Below are positions 1-6,839 of a DNA stretch of 8,659 bases, one piece after another (position 1 is the first letter of the stretch; each line of letters opens with the position of its first letter). The notes under the pieces are model-generated. The model did not search any database. It saw only the letters and a program-made list of their open reading frames with translations, and was not told the origin of the DNA. The DNA comes from Syntrophomonadaceae bacterium (GTDB lineage: Bacteria; Bacillota; Syntrophomonadia; Syntrophomonadales; Syntrophomonadaceae), in contig JAISDD010000102.1 in assembly GCA_031265005.1 (NCBI GenBank), forward strand, positions 1 to 8,659. Reading direction: 5' to 3'. The translations under genes were made by a program, and so were the position numbers.

Positions 1-579
1 TACGTTCATAAACATCTCTGAGCTTTGCTCATTATCAGCCATAACAACGGGGACGTCCGTTTTCAATACGCTCTGAGCAAGCGTTGCTTCTAAATCAGTA
101 AAAAAGCCATTCGCCGTTCCCCCGTCGCTAATTGATGTTTCAGCCGTTACTATTGGAAGTATTATATTTTCCGCCACGACATCAGCATCAAAAAAAGCAG
201 TTGTTATAGGAATATTTCCAGTTACTGAAGGTATGACGGCTGGGAACACATCTTCTCGCGCTACCGCTTCTTGAGATACTATTTCCTGACGTTCAGATAC
301 GTTTTTATCCTCGCTGTTCACATTTTGATATTTTTCCGTTCCCTCTACATCTAATTCCTTGGCATGAACGAGTTCATTATCCCCCACCGTCATTTTATCC
401 TTGACGGCTTTATCTCTATTATTTATAGAAGAGACATTATCATTTTGTTTATGTAACTGGTTATTGAGTTTGGCGTTAAAATCATTATTTTTATTTGTTT
501 TAGCTTTAGTAAGTATCCCCATGTTTTTATCATTTTTTATTAAAGCGCCAAAACTAGTTAAAATATCCAACTGTTCCAT
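1..579 (-). CDS. fliK: Probable flagellar hook-length control protein FliK, N-terminal part (3' end beyond window)
   Basis: An ATG at 579 opens a frame that runs without a stop for 193 codons to the window edge. The start is well fixed by the best ribosome binding site in the window, AAGGAGGTGA at 584-593, four bases upstream. The protein begins MEQLDILTSFGALIKND and continues as a polar, Asn/Lys/Asp/Glu-rich stretch (about residues 20-105), then a more hydrophobic Val/Ile/Thr-rich part. There is no signal peptide, membrane segment or recognisable domain. The FliK assignment rests on position: in B. subtilis the order is fliJ-ylxF-fliK, and FliK N-termini are known to be variable, low in complexity and exported. 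FliK measures hook length and switches export specificity through a conserved C-terminal domain, which lies outside this window and so cannot be confirmed. It follows the MotE-like gene by 32 bases, probably on the same message. Confidence 0.65.
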   Translation of the reverse strand, partial: MEQLDILTSFGALIKNDKNMGILTKAKTNKNNDFNAKLNNQLHKQNDNVSSINNRDKAVKDKMTVGDNELVHAKELDVEGTEKYQNVNSEDKNVSERQEIVSQEAVAREDVFPAVIPSVTGNIPITTAFFDADVVAENIILPIVTAETSISDGGTANGFFTDLEATLAQSVLKTDVPVVMADNEQSSEMFMNV

Positions 580-583
580 TTTC

Positions 584-593
584 TCACCTCCTT
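584..593 (-). promoter_or_regulatory. Strong ribosome binding site of the fliK-position gene
   Basis: AAGGAGGTGA on the minus strand is a full 10-base match to the complement of the usual 16S rRNA 3' tail, with four bases (580-583) before the ATG at 579. It is the strongest such site in the window and decides the start of the downstream gene. It lies wholly in the 32-base gap after the MotE-like gene, unlike most sites in this operon, which overlap the preceding gene. Confidence 0.85.
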
Positions 594-611
594 TCCGTAA
601 AATTCTCCAAC

Positions 612-1184
612 TTACATGCTGACCGTAAGCATCTTCTTAGTAATAGTCGCCGCTCTATCTTGATCCATATTCTGCATCACACTGGCAGCAGCGTCATTGT
701 CCATGCGTGATATAATCCCTATTGCATCATCGTCGCTTAATCTACTTAAAATACCGGCCGCGTCTTTAGATTTCATCAAAGCATAATACTGCGCTAAATC
801 CTGATATGCCGCATCTTGATTGCTGCGCTGGTTTTGCATGTCCATAATTACTAATTCCAATCTCGCCACTTCATTCTGCAATTCTTCGACTTCGTTGCTT
901 GCTAATTGTTCCCTCAATTGAGTTATCTCCTGCTCATACGTTTCCTTTTCCGCATCTTTTTCCTCTAAAGCGGTTTTCAAATCAGCTATCTCCTGCTGAA
1001 TTATGTCAGCTTCAGATACTTCAGGCAAAGAATCCTCGTCCGCAGCGGGAACGAAATTTTTTATCAGCGGTATATTGCTTAAACGAGACGGATTTTTATA
1101 AAACCCATATCCCAAATACCCGGCGGCGGCTATTAACAAAAGGACGATTAACGTCAAAGCCATAGTCTTTTTTTTCTTAAACAC
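612..1184 (-). CDS. ylxF: MotE/YlxF-like membrane-anchored coiled-coil protein with MgtE-N-like C-terminus
   Basis: A 190-residue protein between fliJ and the fliK-position gene, where B. subtilis has ylxF. In order it shows a lysine-rich N-terminus (FKKKK), one membrane segment at about 8-28, a short linker, a long acidic coiled coil at about 58-118, and a helical tail at about 128-186. The tail contains repeated units near 12 residues long (DAAGILSRLSDD, then DAIGIISRMDND, then a third), typical of the MgtE N-terminal fold found in MotE-type proteins. The likely layout is a single-pass inner-membrane protein with the coiled coil and tail outside the cytoplasm. In alphaproteobacteria MotE acts as a chaperone for the periplasmic motor protein MotC; for the Bacillota homologue the role is not settled, and a link to motor or export is an inference from context. 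The start is GTG at 1184 with GAGGGG seven bases upstream. An A8 run at 1168-1175 follows the start closely. Methionine at residue 8 is an alternative but would remove the basic anchor. Confidence 0.82.
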   Translation of the reverse strand: MFKKKKTMALTLIVLLLIAAAGYLGYGFYKNPSRLSNIPLIKNFVPAADEDSLPEVSEADIIQQEIADLKTALEEKDAEKETYEQEITQLREQLASNEVEELQNEVARLELVIMDMQNQRSNQDAAYQDLAQYYALMKSKDAAGILSRLSDDDAIGIISRMDNDAAASVMQNMDQDRAATITKKMLTVSM

Positions 1185-1191
1185 GTCATTA

Positions 1192-1197
1192 CCCCTC
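1192..1197 (-). promoter_or_regulatory. Ribosome binding site deciding the GTG start of the MotE-like gene
   Basis: GAGGGG on the minus strand lies seven bases before GTG 1184. An ATG at 1189 is only two bases from it and is in another frame that stops after 11 codons, so GTG is the better start. The site overlaps the last two codons (GAG GGG TAA) of a short open frame in the gap after fliJ. Confidence 0.65.
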
Positions 1198-1243
1198 TAT
1201 CGCGAACATATACTGCATAATAAGGCGGTCGATTTTTTCGTCG

Positions 1244-1699
1244 TCAATTCTTTACCACTTTATTACGAAAATAACTTATCATTGCCACCTCATCAGTCTT
1301 TTTTTGCTCTTCCAGCTTTACTGCCTCGGAATATTCCTGCCATTTTTTATTCCTTAGCTTCTCAAACATATCTGAAGCTTTTTTCTTTTCCAGCAAATCT
1401 TTGCGAGCTTCTTCTACTATTAAAGCTGCCGCTTGGATCTTTTCTTCGAGAATTTGAGATTTTTCTCTCAATATTGGTAAATATTCTTTATTTATTATTA
1501 CTTCCTGAGTCAGCATACGCTCCTGGTTAAAAACACGGATATTATTTTCCAAGATGTTAATCCTGTCAAATACTTTTACCTGCTCTTTTTTCAGCCTTTC
1601 CAATTCGTTTATACAGGCCGCAAGCTTCTCTTTAGCCATTTGCTCTTGGCTTTTACAAAGGTTTAGTTTGGTTTGTAAACGAAAATGAAAACTTCTCAT
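1244..1699 (-). CDS. fliJ: Flagellar export ATPase stalk and chaperone-escort protein FliJ
   Basis: A 151-residue, highly charged, almost wholly alpha-helical protein with no membrane segment, close to the 147 or so residues usual for FliJ. Heptad-like spacing of Leu/Ile/Val between Lys/Glu runs over about residues 10-140 predicts the two-helix antiparallel coiled coil of the family. The start (MRSFHFRLQTKLNL) has the family pattern of a basic/aromatic N-terminus, F-x-F-R-L-Q, and the end (DEVAMISYFRN) resembles the FliJ C-terminus. FliJ inserts into the centre of the FliI hexamer, as the gamma stalk does in F1-ATPase, contacts the export gate protein FlhA and recycles empty export chaperones. 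ATG at 1699 lies four bases after the fliI stop. Its binding site AAGGAG (1707-1712) is made of the last two sense codons of fliI, pointing to coupled translation. Confidence 0.93.
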   Translation of the reverse strand: MRSFHFRLQTKLNLCKSQEQMAKEKLAACINELERLKKEQVKVFDRINILENNIRVFNQERMLTQEVIINKEYLPILREKSQILEEKIQAAALIVEEARKDLLEKKKASDMFEKLRNKKWQEYSEAVKLEEQKKTDEVAMISYFRNKVVKN

Positions 1700-1703
1700 T
1701 ATT

Positions 1704-3038
1704 TTACTCCTTATTGTTAACAGTTTCTTTCAACAACGATATCGTGTCTTCGTAAACACTGTCCTCATAAATACCTTGCTTTAAAAAATATTGACATTTG
1801 TCAAACAAATTAATAGCTTCGTCTATCCTGGGATTCGTTCCCATTTTATACGCGCCTATATCTATCAAATCTTTAGCTTCTTCGTAAGTCGCCAAAATAT
1901 TTCTGAATTTATTCGCATCTTGTATATGCTCAGGAAGAGCAATTTCAATCATAAGCCTGCTTATACTTTCACCGACATCAATAGCTGGGAAAATATTCTT
2001 AGCAGCTAATTTCCTACTCAAAACAATATGCCCGTCCACGATACCTCTTACAGCATCAGTTATAGGTTCATTCAAATCATCCCCTTCAACTAAAACCGCG
2101 TACAATCCTGTAATGCTACCGCTGTCTGAAGTTCCGGCCCTTTCAAGCAACTTAGGCAATTGGGCAAATACCGAAGGAGTATACCCTCTGGTGGTAGGAG
2201 GCTCACCTATGGCTAGTCCTATTTCTCTTTGCGCTAAAGCAAAACGCGTAAGCGAATCCATAAGCAGTAAAACATTCAATCCCTGATCGCGAAAATATTC
2301 AGCTATACTAGTAGCCACAAAAGCCCCTTTTGACCTTACTAAAGCTGGCTGATCCGAAGTAGCCACCACCACCACCGATCGTTTAAGACCCAGTTCACCT
2401 AAGTCCCGCTCCAAAAAATCGCGTACTTCTCTTCCTCTCTCACCCACCATAGCAATAACATTTATATCCGCTTCTGTATTACGGGCTATCATCCCAATCA
2501 AAGTACTTTTTCCTACTCCGCTGCCGGCAAAAAAGCCCATTCTCTGTCCGCATCCTATGGTAGTTAAACCATCAATAGCTCTTATCCCCACCGGCAGAGA
2601 ATTTTCAATTCTTTTTCTTTGCAGCGGCCCCGGCGGTTTATTCATAACCGGATAATACAACTCGGAATCTATACGCCCCAGATCGTCAATCGGCTCTCCC
2701 AATCCGTTAAGAACCCGTCCGCGTAGTTCCATGCCTACCTTTACCCTGAGCGAAGTCCCGGTAGCTATTAACTCACTGCCGGGTCCTATTCCTTCTAATT
2801 CGCCCAACGGCATTAAAAGAATACGATTATTTTTAAACCCTACCACTTCAGCAGGCACTAATTCACGGTCGGCTGAGTTGGTCTGTATGTAACAAAGCTC
2901 TCCCAGACTCAGTCTAGGTCCGGTAGCTTCTATTGTAAGGCCTATTACCTGCGATATGATCCCCTTGATCCTGCAAGTATGCACTTTATCAATAGCATTT
3001 ATTATTTTGTTCATATCAAACGTTTTGATTGTATCCAT
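1704..3038 (-). CDS. fliI: Flagellum-specific type III export ATPase FliI
   Basis: An F1-beta-like ATPase that energises the flagellar export apparatus on the cytoplasmic face of the basal body. Numbering from the chosen ATG at 3038 (444 residues), it shows an N-terminal beta-barrel domain (about 20-95), Walker A AGSGVGKST (171-179), the GERGRE loop with the probable catalytic Glu at 200, Walker B VLLLMD ending at Asp261, and the ATP synthase alpha/beta family signature PAIDVGESIS (351-360). A C-terminal helical domain follows. All key residues are present. The start is uncertain: the frame is open further up to a TTG at 3089, but the stretch above 3038 overlaps fliH and has little FliI character. 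ATG 3038 has a weak purine-rich GGGAAG upstream and overlaps fliH by 23 bases. ATG 3014, giving 436 residues, lies one base after the fliH TGA but has no visible binding site. FliH regulates this enzyme and FliJ is its stalk; both are adjacent. Confidence 0.96.
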   Translation of the reverse strand: MDTIKTFDMNKIINAIDKVHTCRIKGIISQVIGLTIEATGPRLSLGELCYIQTNSADRELVPAEVVGFKNNRILLMPLGELEGIGPGSELIATGTSLRVKVGMELRGRVLNGLGEPIDDLGRIDSELYYPVMNKPPGPLQRKRIENSLPVGIRAIDGLTTIGCGQRMGFFAGSGVGKSTLIGMIARNTEADINVIAMVGERGREVRDFLERDLGELGLKRSVVVVATSDQPALVRSKGAFVATSIAEYFRDQGLNVLLLMDSLTRFALAQREIGLAIGEPPTTRGYTPSVFAQLPKLLERAGTSDSGSITGLYAVLVEGDDLNEPITDAVRGIVDGHIVLSRKLAAKNIFPAIDVGESISRLMIEIALPEHIQDANKFRNILATYEEAKDLIDIGAYKMGTNPRIDEAINLFDKCQYFLKQGIYEDSVYEDTISLLKETVNNKE

Positions 3039-3858
3039 CAACTGCCGCTTCCCAAATCGCTTTTTCCACATTATCAATTCTGGTCTCAAGCTGAGCGTCT
3101 ACAGAGCCAGCATCACTTTCAACTACACAGCCTCCGCTGGTAATGTTTTTATTCCTGTGAAGCTCCACTGTCGGACTGTAAAACTTCGTATCATTTAAAT
3201 CAGTATCAACGATTTGGGCATTTACTCCTTCTATATCTTCCGGATTAAGAAATACCTTTAATACTTCAGGGCTGTCTAAATAACTGACAGCTTCCCTAAT
3301 AACATTAACAATAACAGCCGGATTAGTTTTTATTTCTGTAGTCAATATCTTTTTGGCTATTAAGATAGACAGCCTGGTCATATCCGCCATGGAAGATTCA
3401 ATAATCTTTTTTTTATTACGTTTAGCTTCGGCTAACATTTCATCACATTGCTCAATGGCAAACTGCCGGTCCGCTTCTATCTCTTTTTGCGCAGTTTTCA
3501 GTCCCTGGTCATAACCTTCACCCCGCGCTTCCTCTCTAATGCTGTCGCAATCACTACGCGCTTCTTCTAAAAGCTTTTTTGCTTCCTCTTGCGCATTTTC
3601 AATCAAAGATTCAGCTTCCTGCTGCGCTTGTTCCAGCAAATTATCAATTTTTTTCTCTGTTTCCTGAAGCATTTCGTTCAGAAATTCCTCATTTTCCTCC
3701 GCGTCTCCTGAGTCAACATCCCCTGTTTTCTCCGAACCCAAAAGTCCATCATGACTACCCCCCGAATAGAGGTCTTCATCAGTATTTTCATATGTAAAAG
3801 CCAATATTTTAACTTCTTCATTTTCCAATACATCCGGCCTTTTGATGATCCTAGACAA
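3016..3858 (-). CDS. fliH: Flagellar export ATPase regulator FliH
   Basis: A 280-residue protein. In order: a variable N-terminal region (1-55), a long Glu/Lys/Ala-rich helical region (about 56-150) that contains the glycine-spaced ARGEGYDQG (112-119, GxxxG type) typical of FliH, and a globular C-terminal part (about 150-275) resembling the V/F-type ATPase E-subunit. The segment GGCVVESDAGSVDAQLETR (242-260) is a clear FliH family signature. FliH dimers bind the FliI N-terminus, hold it inactive in the cytoplasm and tether it to the C-ring. The start is TTG at 3858, overlapping the last codons and stop of fliG by eight bases. It is supported by the excellent binding site GGAGGAGGAG (3868-3877) nine bases upstream and by the lack of any in-frame Met before residue 63. 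TGA at 3016 lies one base before an ATG of fliI. Confidence 0.93.
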   Translation of the reverse strand: MSRIIKRPDVLENEEVKILAFTYENTDEDLYSGGSHDGLLGSEKTGDVDSGDAEENEEFLNEMLQETEKKIDNLLEQAQQEAESLIENAQEEAKKLLEEARSDCDSIREEARGEGYDQGLKTAQKEIEADRQFAIEQCDEMLAEAKRNKKKIIESSMADMTRLSILIAKKILTTEIKTNPAVIVNVIREAVSYLDSPEVLKVFLNPEDIEGVNAQIVDTDLNDTKFYSPTVELHRNKNITSGGCVVESDAGSVDAQLETRIDNVEKAIWEAAVDGYNQNV

Positions 3859-4873
3859 TTATTTCATCTCCTCCTCCGCCGCGGGCAACAACTATTTCAC
3901 CCAATTCTTCCAGGCGGCGAATGACATTTACTATTCTCTGCTGAGCATCTTCTACATCGCGTAAGCGCACCGGTCCCATGAATTCTATGTCCTCTCTCAG
4001 CATTTCTGATGCTCTGGTGGACATATTACCATAAATCTTAGCTGACAATTCAGCGCTGGCACCTTTTAGAGCCATAGCCAGATCTTGCGTTTCGACTTCT
4101 CTCAGCACTCTTTGAACCGATCTGTCGTCAATCATAACTACATCTTCAAATACAAACATAAGTTTCTTTATTTCTTCCGCTAATTGCGGATCCTGCATTT
4201 CTAAAGTTTCCATAATAACTTTTTCGGTACCGCGGTCTACACGATTGATGATTTCTACTACCGATTTTACGCCGCCGGCGTTGGCTAGTTCCTGCGGAGC
4301 TAAAGATGAAAGCTTTCTTTCCAAAACTTTTTCCACTTCTCTTATTACATCCGGCGAAGTAGTATCCATTAAAGCTATACGTTTAGCAACATCAGCCTGT
4401 CTTTCCGGGTTAAGGGAAGAAAGCACCAAAGAAGCCCTCTCCGGTTCCAAATATGCTAAGACCAGAGCAATTGTCTGCGGATGTTCCGCTTGAATGAAAT
4501 TCATGAGCTGAGAAGCTTCCGTCTTTTTCATAAAATCAAACGGCCGCACCTGTAAAGAAGCAGATATCCTCGATAATATTTCAGCGGTTTTTTCCACCCC
4601 ATAGGCTTTTTCTAAAATTTCTTTCGCGTAACTAATACCGCCTTGTCCAATGTATTGATTCGCTAAACACATTTCAAAAAACTCACGATTAAGCTGCTCC
4701 GTCCTTTCAGGCGAAACGCTTCTTACATTAGCAATTTCCAAGGTTAAATGCTCAACCTGTTCTTCATCCAGAAATTGCAACATTTTAGAGGACTTTTCAG
4801 GCCCTAAGGCAATCAAAAAATTAGCTGCTTTTTGTTTGCCGGTTAAAGTTTTTGCTAATGTAGTAGATGCCAT
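3851..4873 (-). CDS. fliG: Flagellar motor switch protein FliG
   Basis: A 340-residue protein, the usual FliG length, that joins the MS-ring to the C-ring and receives torque from the stator. The N-terminal domain (about 1-100) binds FliF. The middle armadillo domain carries the EHPQ motif (130-133) that contacts FliM. A Gly-Gly hinge (AGGVKS, 199-204) precedes the C-terminal domain. By alignment with Escherichia coli FliG from memory (offset +6), the charged torque-helix residues are all present: Lys270, Arg287, Glu294 (Asp in E. coli), Asp295 and Arg303, in contexts ALKGA, NMSTRA, LRED and GPVRL. The start chosen is ATG 4873, which overlaps the fliF stop as TAATG and has GGAGG (4884-4888) ten bases upstream. 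An in-frame ATG at 4897 has no binding site and would lengthen the overlap. The C-terminal tail RGGGGDEIIV also encodes the fliH ribosome binding site. Confidence 0.97.
   Translation of the reverse strand: MASTTLAKTLTGKQKAANFLIALGPEKSSKMLQFLDEEQVEHLTLEIANVRSVSPERTEQLNREFFEMCLANQYIGQGGISYAKEILEKAYGVEKTAEILSRISASLQVRPFDFMKKTEASQLMNFIQAEHPQTIALVLAYLEPERASLVLSSLNPERQADVAKRIALMDTTSPDVIREVEKVLERKLSSLAPQELANAGGVKSVVEIINRVDRGTEKVIMETLEMQDPQLAEEIKKLMFVFEDVVMIDDRSVQRVLREVETQDLAMALKGASAELSAKIYGNMSTRASEMLREDIEFMGPVRLRDVEDAQQRIVNVIRRLEELGEIVVARGGGGDEIIV
3868..3877 (-). promoter_or_regulatory. Ribosome binding site for the fliH TTG start, inside fliG
   Basis: GGAGGAGGAG on the minus strand encodes part of the glycine-rich FliG tail (RGGGGDEIIV) and sits nine bases upstream of TTG 3858. 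It fixes the non-ATG fliH start and implies that ribosomes finishing fliG start fliH in the overlapping frame. Confidence 0.8.
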
Positions 4874-6501
4874 TACACTAAGTCCTCCATCATCCAATTT
4901 TTAATAGCGTTGGCGGCGTTTTCAGGATCATTTTCGATAAATTTCTCTATTTCTTCTTTGATTTTCTGGTATTCTTTTTCTTCGGGAGTCATTACTTTTT
5001 CAAAAATATCTTTCAATTCCACATCTTCTTCAATAATGGTATCAAAAACACCCTCTTCTATAGATTCATCGGCGACTTTGCGCTTGCTGCGAATGAAGCG
5101 TAACAGCCCCACACCAAGCAAAGCGAGTACTAAAACTACCGCAGCCAATAGATAAGGCCTATCTAAAACTCTTTCCCAAGCCGTCAGCGGAGATGTTTCC
5201 GCTTCCGCCGCTTCAGGCACAAAATCCACAAAAGCAACCGAAATATTATCTTCCAGCCTGACATTCTCATTAGGCCTATTTTCCCGTAACCCTGTAGCGC
5301 TAGCCACCAGCGACCTAATGGTATTCATCCTCTGCTGTTCGCTGGCGCCCAAGCTATTTCCTATATCAGCTCTGCTGTTTACCAATACGGTCACCGTTAA
5401 ATAATCATATTTGACATCTCCGACCGAATATTTAGTCAGCGTTTCCGTGCTGCTTATTTCATAGTTAGTAGTACGGCTGCTGCTGTCAGAAGTCCCCGAA
5501 GAAGTAACTCCATTGTTGACTTCAGCATACTGCGGTATGTTGGTATCAGTACCTGGAACATCCGCTGTACCAGTGCTATTTTCTTCAGTGGACGCCCTGT
5601 CTACACTCTCGGAGCGCACATGGGGGCCGCCTTCGTCATGGTAATATTGCTCCGCTTTTTCTTCTTTGTTATCGAAATTCAGATCAGCGCTTACTACTAC
5701 CACCGAATTATCTTTGCCTAAAGCTTTATCCAGCATGTTCTGGATAACACTTTGCTTTTCGCGTTCAAACTCTCTTTTCATTGCTTGCTGAACTCTTACA
5801 TTGTCCGCTAAATTATAACCTTCATTCAATAATCCATCAGATAACAAAGTACCGTTCTGATCCACGATCACAACATCTTCCTTCGATAACCCCTGTACAC
5901 TGTTTGCCACCAGATTAATTATTGAATTAACCTCTGGAGCCGATAAACTGTCATTATTATATGTATTAATTACAACAGAAGCTTTAGGTATTTGCTGACT
6001 TTGGATAAACAGCGAATCTTCAGGTAAAACCAGATTGACTTTTGCAGCCCTAACCTTGTTTATACTTTGTATGGTTCTGGCTAACTCTCCCTGTAGAGCC
6101 ATCTGGTATTTTACTCTTTTATCCATTTGCGTTTCCGCAAAAGCTGATTCCTGAAACAACTCAAAACCGCTGTCGCTCTGAGGCAAATTCTCCCCTGCCA
6201 GTTTCAGCCTGGTTTCATTTTTCGCTTCAAAAGGTACTAAAATAGTAGTACCGTCATTTTCCAATTTATAAGGAACTTTATATTCGTCTAATTTCTCTAT
6301 AACCTGAGCCGCATCTTTACTGTTCAAATCGGCATAAAGTACTTCATATGCCTGTTTATCCGAAACTAAAAGGGCCACAATTATTATACAGACTAGTAAA
6401 GACACTCCGCCAAAAAGAACTTTTTGAGTTAAATTTAATTTGGACCAGTACTCAGCTATTAGAGTTAGCTTTTGTTTGACTTTCTCAAAAAAAGACTCCA
6501 C
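4873..6501 (-). CDS. fliF: Flagellar MS-ring protein FliF
   Basis: A 542-residue integral membrane protein that oligomerises into the MS-ring, the base on which the rod, rotor and export gate assemble. Two membrane segments are visible, at about 28-47 and 450-470. Between them lie the ring-building motifs (about 50-225, with the conserved ENLPQSDSGFELF at 104-116 and RAAKVNLVLPEDSLF at 151-165). A Ser/Thr/Gly-rich low-complexity stretch (about 286-345) follows, and then the conserved part with TLTKYSVGDV (354-363). The cytoplasmic C-terminus ends in NDPENAANAIKNWM (524-537), the helix pair that docks on the FliG N-terminal domain. The start is GTG at 6501 with GAGGGG (6509-6514) seven bases upstream. 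An ATG at 6507 in the same frame is followed at once by TAG, so it cannot start fliF. The stop shares one base with the fliG start. Confidence 0.97.
   Translation of the reverse strand: MESFFEKVKQKLTLIAEYWSKLNLTQKVLFGGVSLLVCIIIVALLVSDKQAYEVLYADLNSKDAAQVIEKLDEYKVPYKLENDGTTILVPFEAKNETRLKLAGENLPQSDSGFELFQESAFAETQMDKRVKYQMALQGELARTIQSINKVRAAKVNLVLPEDSLFIQSQQIPKASVVINTYNNDSLSAPEVNSIINLVANSVQGLSKEDVVIVDQNGTLLSDGLLNEGYNLADNVRVQQAMKREFEREKQSVIQNMLDKALGKDNSVVVVSADLNFDNKEEKAEQYYHDEGGPHVRSESVDRASTEENSTGTADVPGTDTNIPQYAEVNNGVTSSGTSDSSSRTTNYEISSTETLTKYSVGDVKYDYLTVTVLVNSRADIGNSLGASEQQRMNTIRSLVASATGLRENRPNENVRLEDNISVAFVDFVPEAAEAETSPLTAWERVLDRPYLLAAVVLVLALLGVGLLRFIRSKRKVADESIEEGVFDTIIEEDVELKDIFEKVMTPEEKEYQKIKEEIEKFIENDPENAANAIKNWMMEDLV
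4884..4888 (-). promoter_or_regulatory. Ribosome binding site deciding the fliG start, inside fliF
   Basis: GGAGG on the minus strand lies ten bases before ATG 4873 and within the last codons of fliF. With the TAATG stop-start overlap it favours ATG 4873 over the in-frame ATG at 4897 and suggests termination-reinitiation coupling of fliF and fliG, whose products bind each other through these termini. Confidence 0.75.
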
Positions 6502-6508
6502 CTACATA

Positions 6509-6514
6509 CCCCTC
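6509..6514 (-). promoter_or_regulatory. Ribosome binding site for the fliF GTG start, with ATGTAG in between
   Basis: GAGGGG on the minus strand is seven bases from GTG 6501. The seven-base spacer contains ATG TAG (6507-6502) directly before GTG and in its frame, a two-codon start-stop. The ATG lies only one base from GAGGGG, too close for normal initiation, so GTG is the functional start. Confidence 0.7.
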
Positions 6515-6523
6515 AATATACAA

Positions 6524-6832
6524 TTACAATTGCATTCTCATAATTTCTTGATAAGCCTCGACACATTTGTTGCGTACTTCTACCGTTAATTTAAAAGCTA
6601 AATCCGCTTTTTCGTAAGCCAGTATGACATTATGTAAATAATCATCAGAACCCATAACCATTTGCGTCGCGCTATCCGACGCGTTTTGTTGCAAAGCGTT
6701 CAAATTGTTTAAAGCGTCACTTAAATATTTAGTAAAAGACGCTTCCTTACCGGCTAAATTTTCTGCCTTTGCCGCATCCGGCTGAGCGGAGCTGGCCCCT
6801 AAATTAAGAATATTAAAAGCACTAGAAATCAT
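6524..6832 (-). CDS. fliE: Flagellar hook-basal body protein FliE
   Basis: A 102-residue protein of normal FliE length. FliE is exported early and sits between the MS-ring and the proximal rod; it is also needed for export to work properly. The N-terminal third is variable. The C-terminal half carries the strongly conserved family block: YEKADLAFKLTVEVRNK (73-89) and EAYQEIMRMQL (92-102), which ends the protein as usual. There is no cleavable signal peptide, as expected for a substrate of the flagellar exporter. ATG 6832 has GGGAGGT upstream, nine bases away, built from the last codons and stop of flgC; the two genes are seven bases apart. A 22-base gap leads to fliF. Confidence 0.96.
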   Translation of the reverse strand: MISSAFNILNLGASSAQPDAAKAENLAGKEASFTKYLSDALNNLNALQQNASDSATQMVMGSDDYLHNVILAYEKADLAFKLTVEVRNKCVEAYQEIMRMQL

Positions 6833-6839
6833 TTATTTA

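Noticed and set aside
401..622. Hydrophobic 73-residue plus-strand open frame opposite the start of the fliK-position gene
   Set aside because: It covers the antisense of a coding start with a perfect ribosome binding site. The Leu/Phe-rich look comes from complementing Lys/Asn-rich codons.
899..1165. Open frame on the plus strand opposite the MotE-like gene
   Set aside because: It is fully antisense to a well-supported gene, has no ribosome binding site I can see, and its translation is Pro/Arg-rich without any recognisable domain.
4874..4897. Upstream fliG start at ATG 4897
   Set aside because: No binding site precedes it, it would enlarge the overlap with fliF, and ATG 4873 with TAATG and GGAGG gives the normal FliG N-terminus and length.
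5463..5646. Ser/Thr/Gly-rich stretch of FliF as a foreign insertion
   Set aside because: FliF proteins in general carry a low-complexity loop at this point before the second membrane segment, so it is ordinary.
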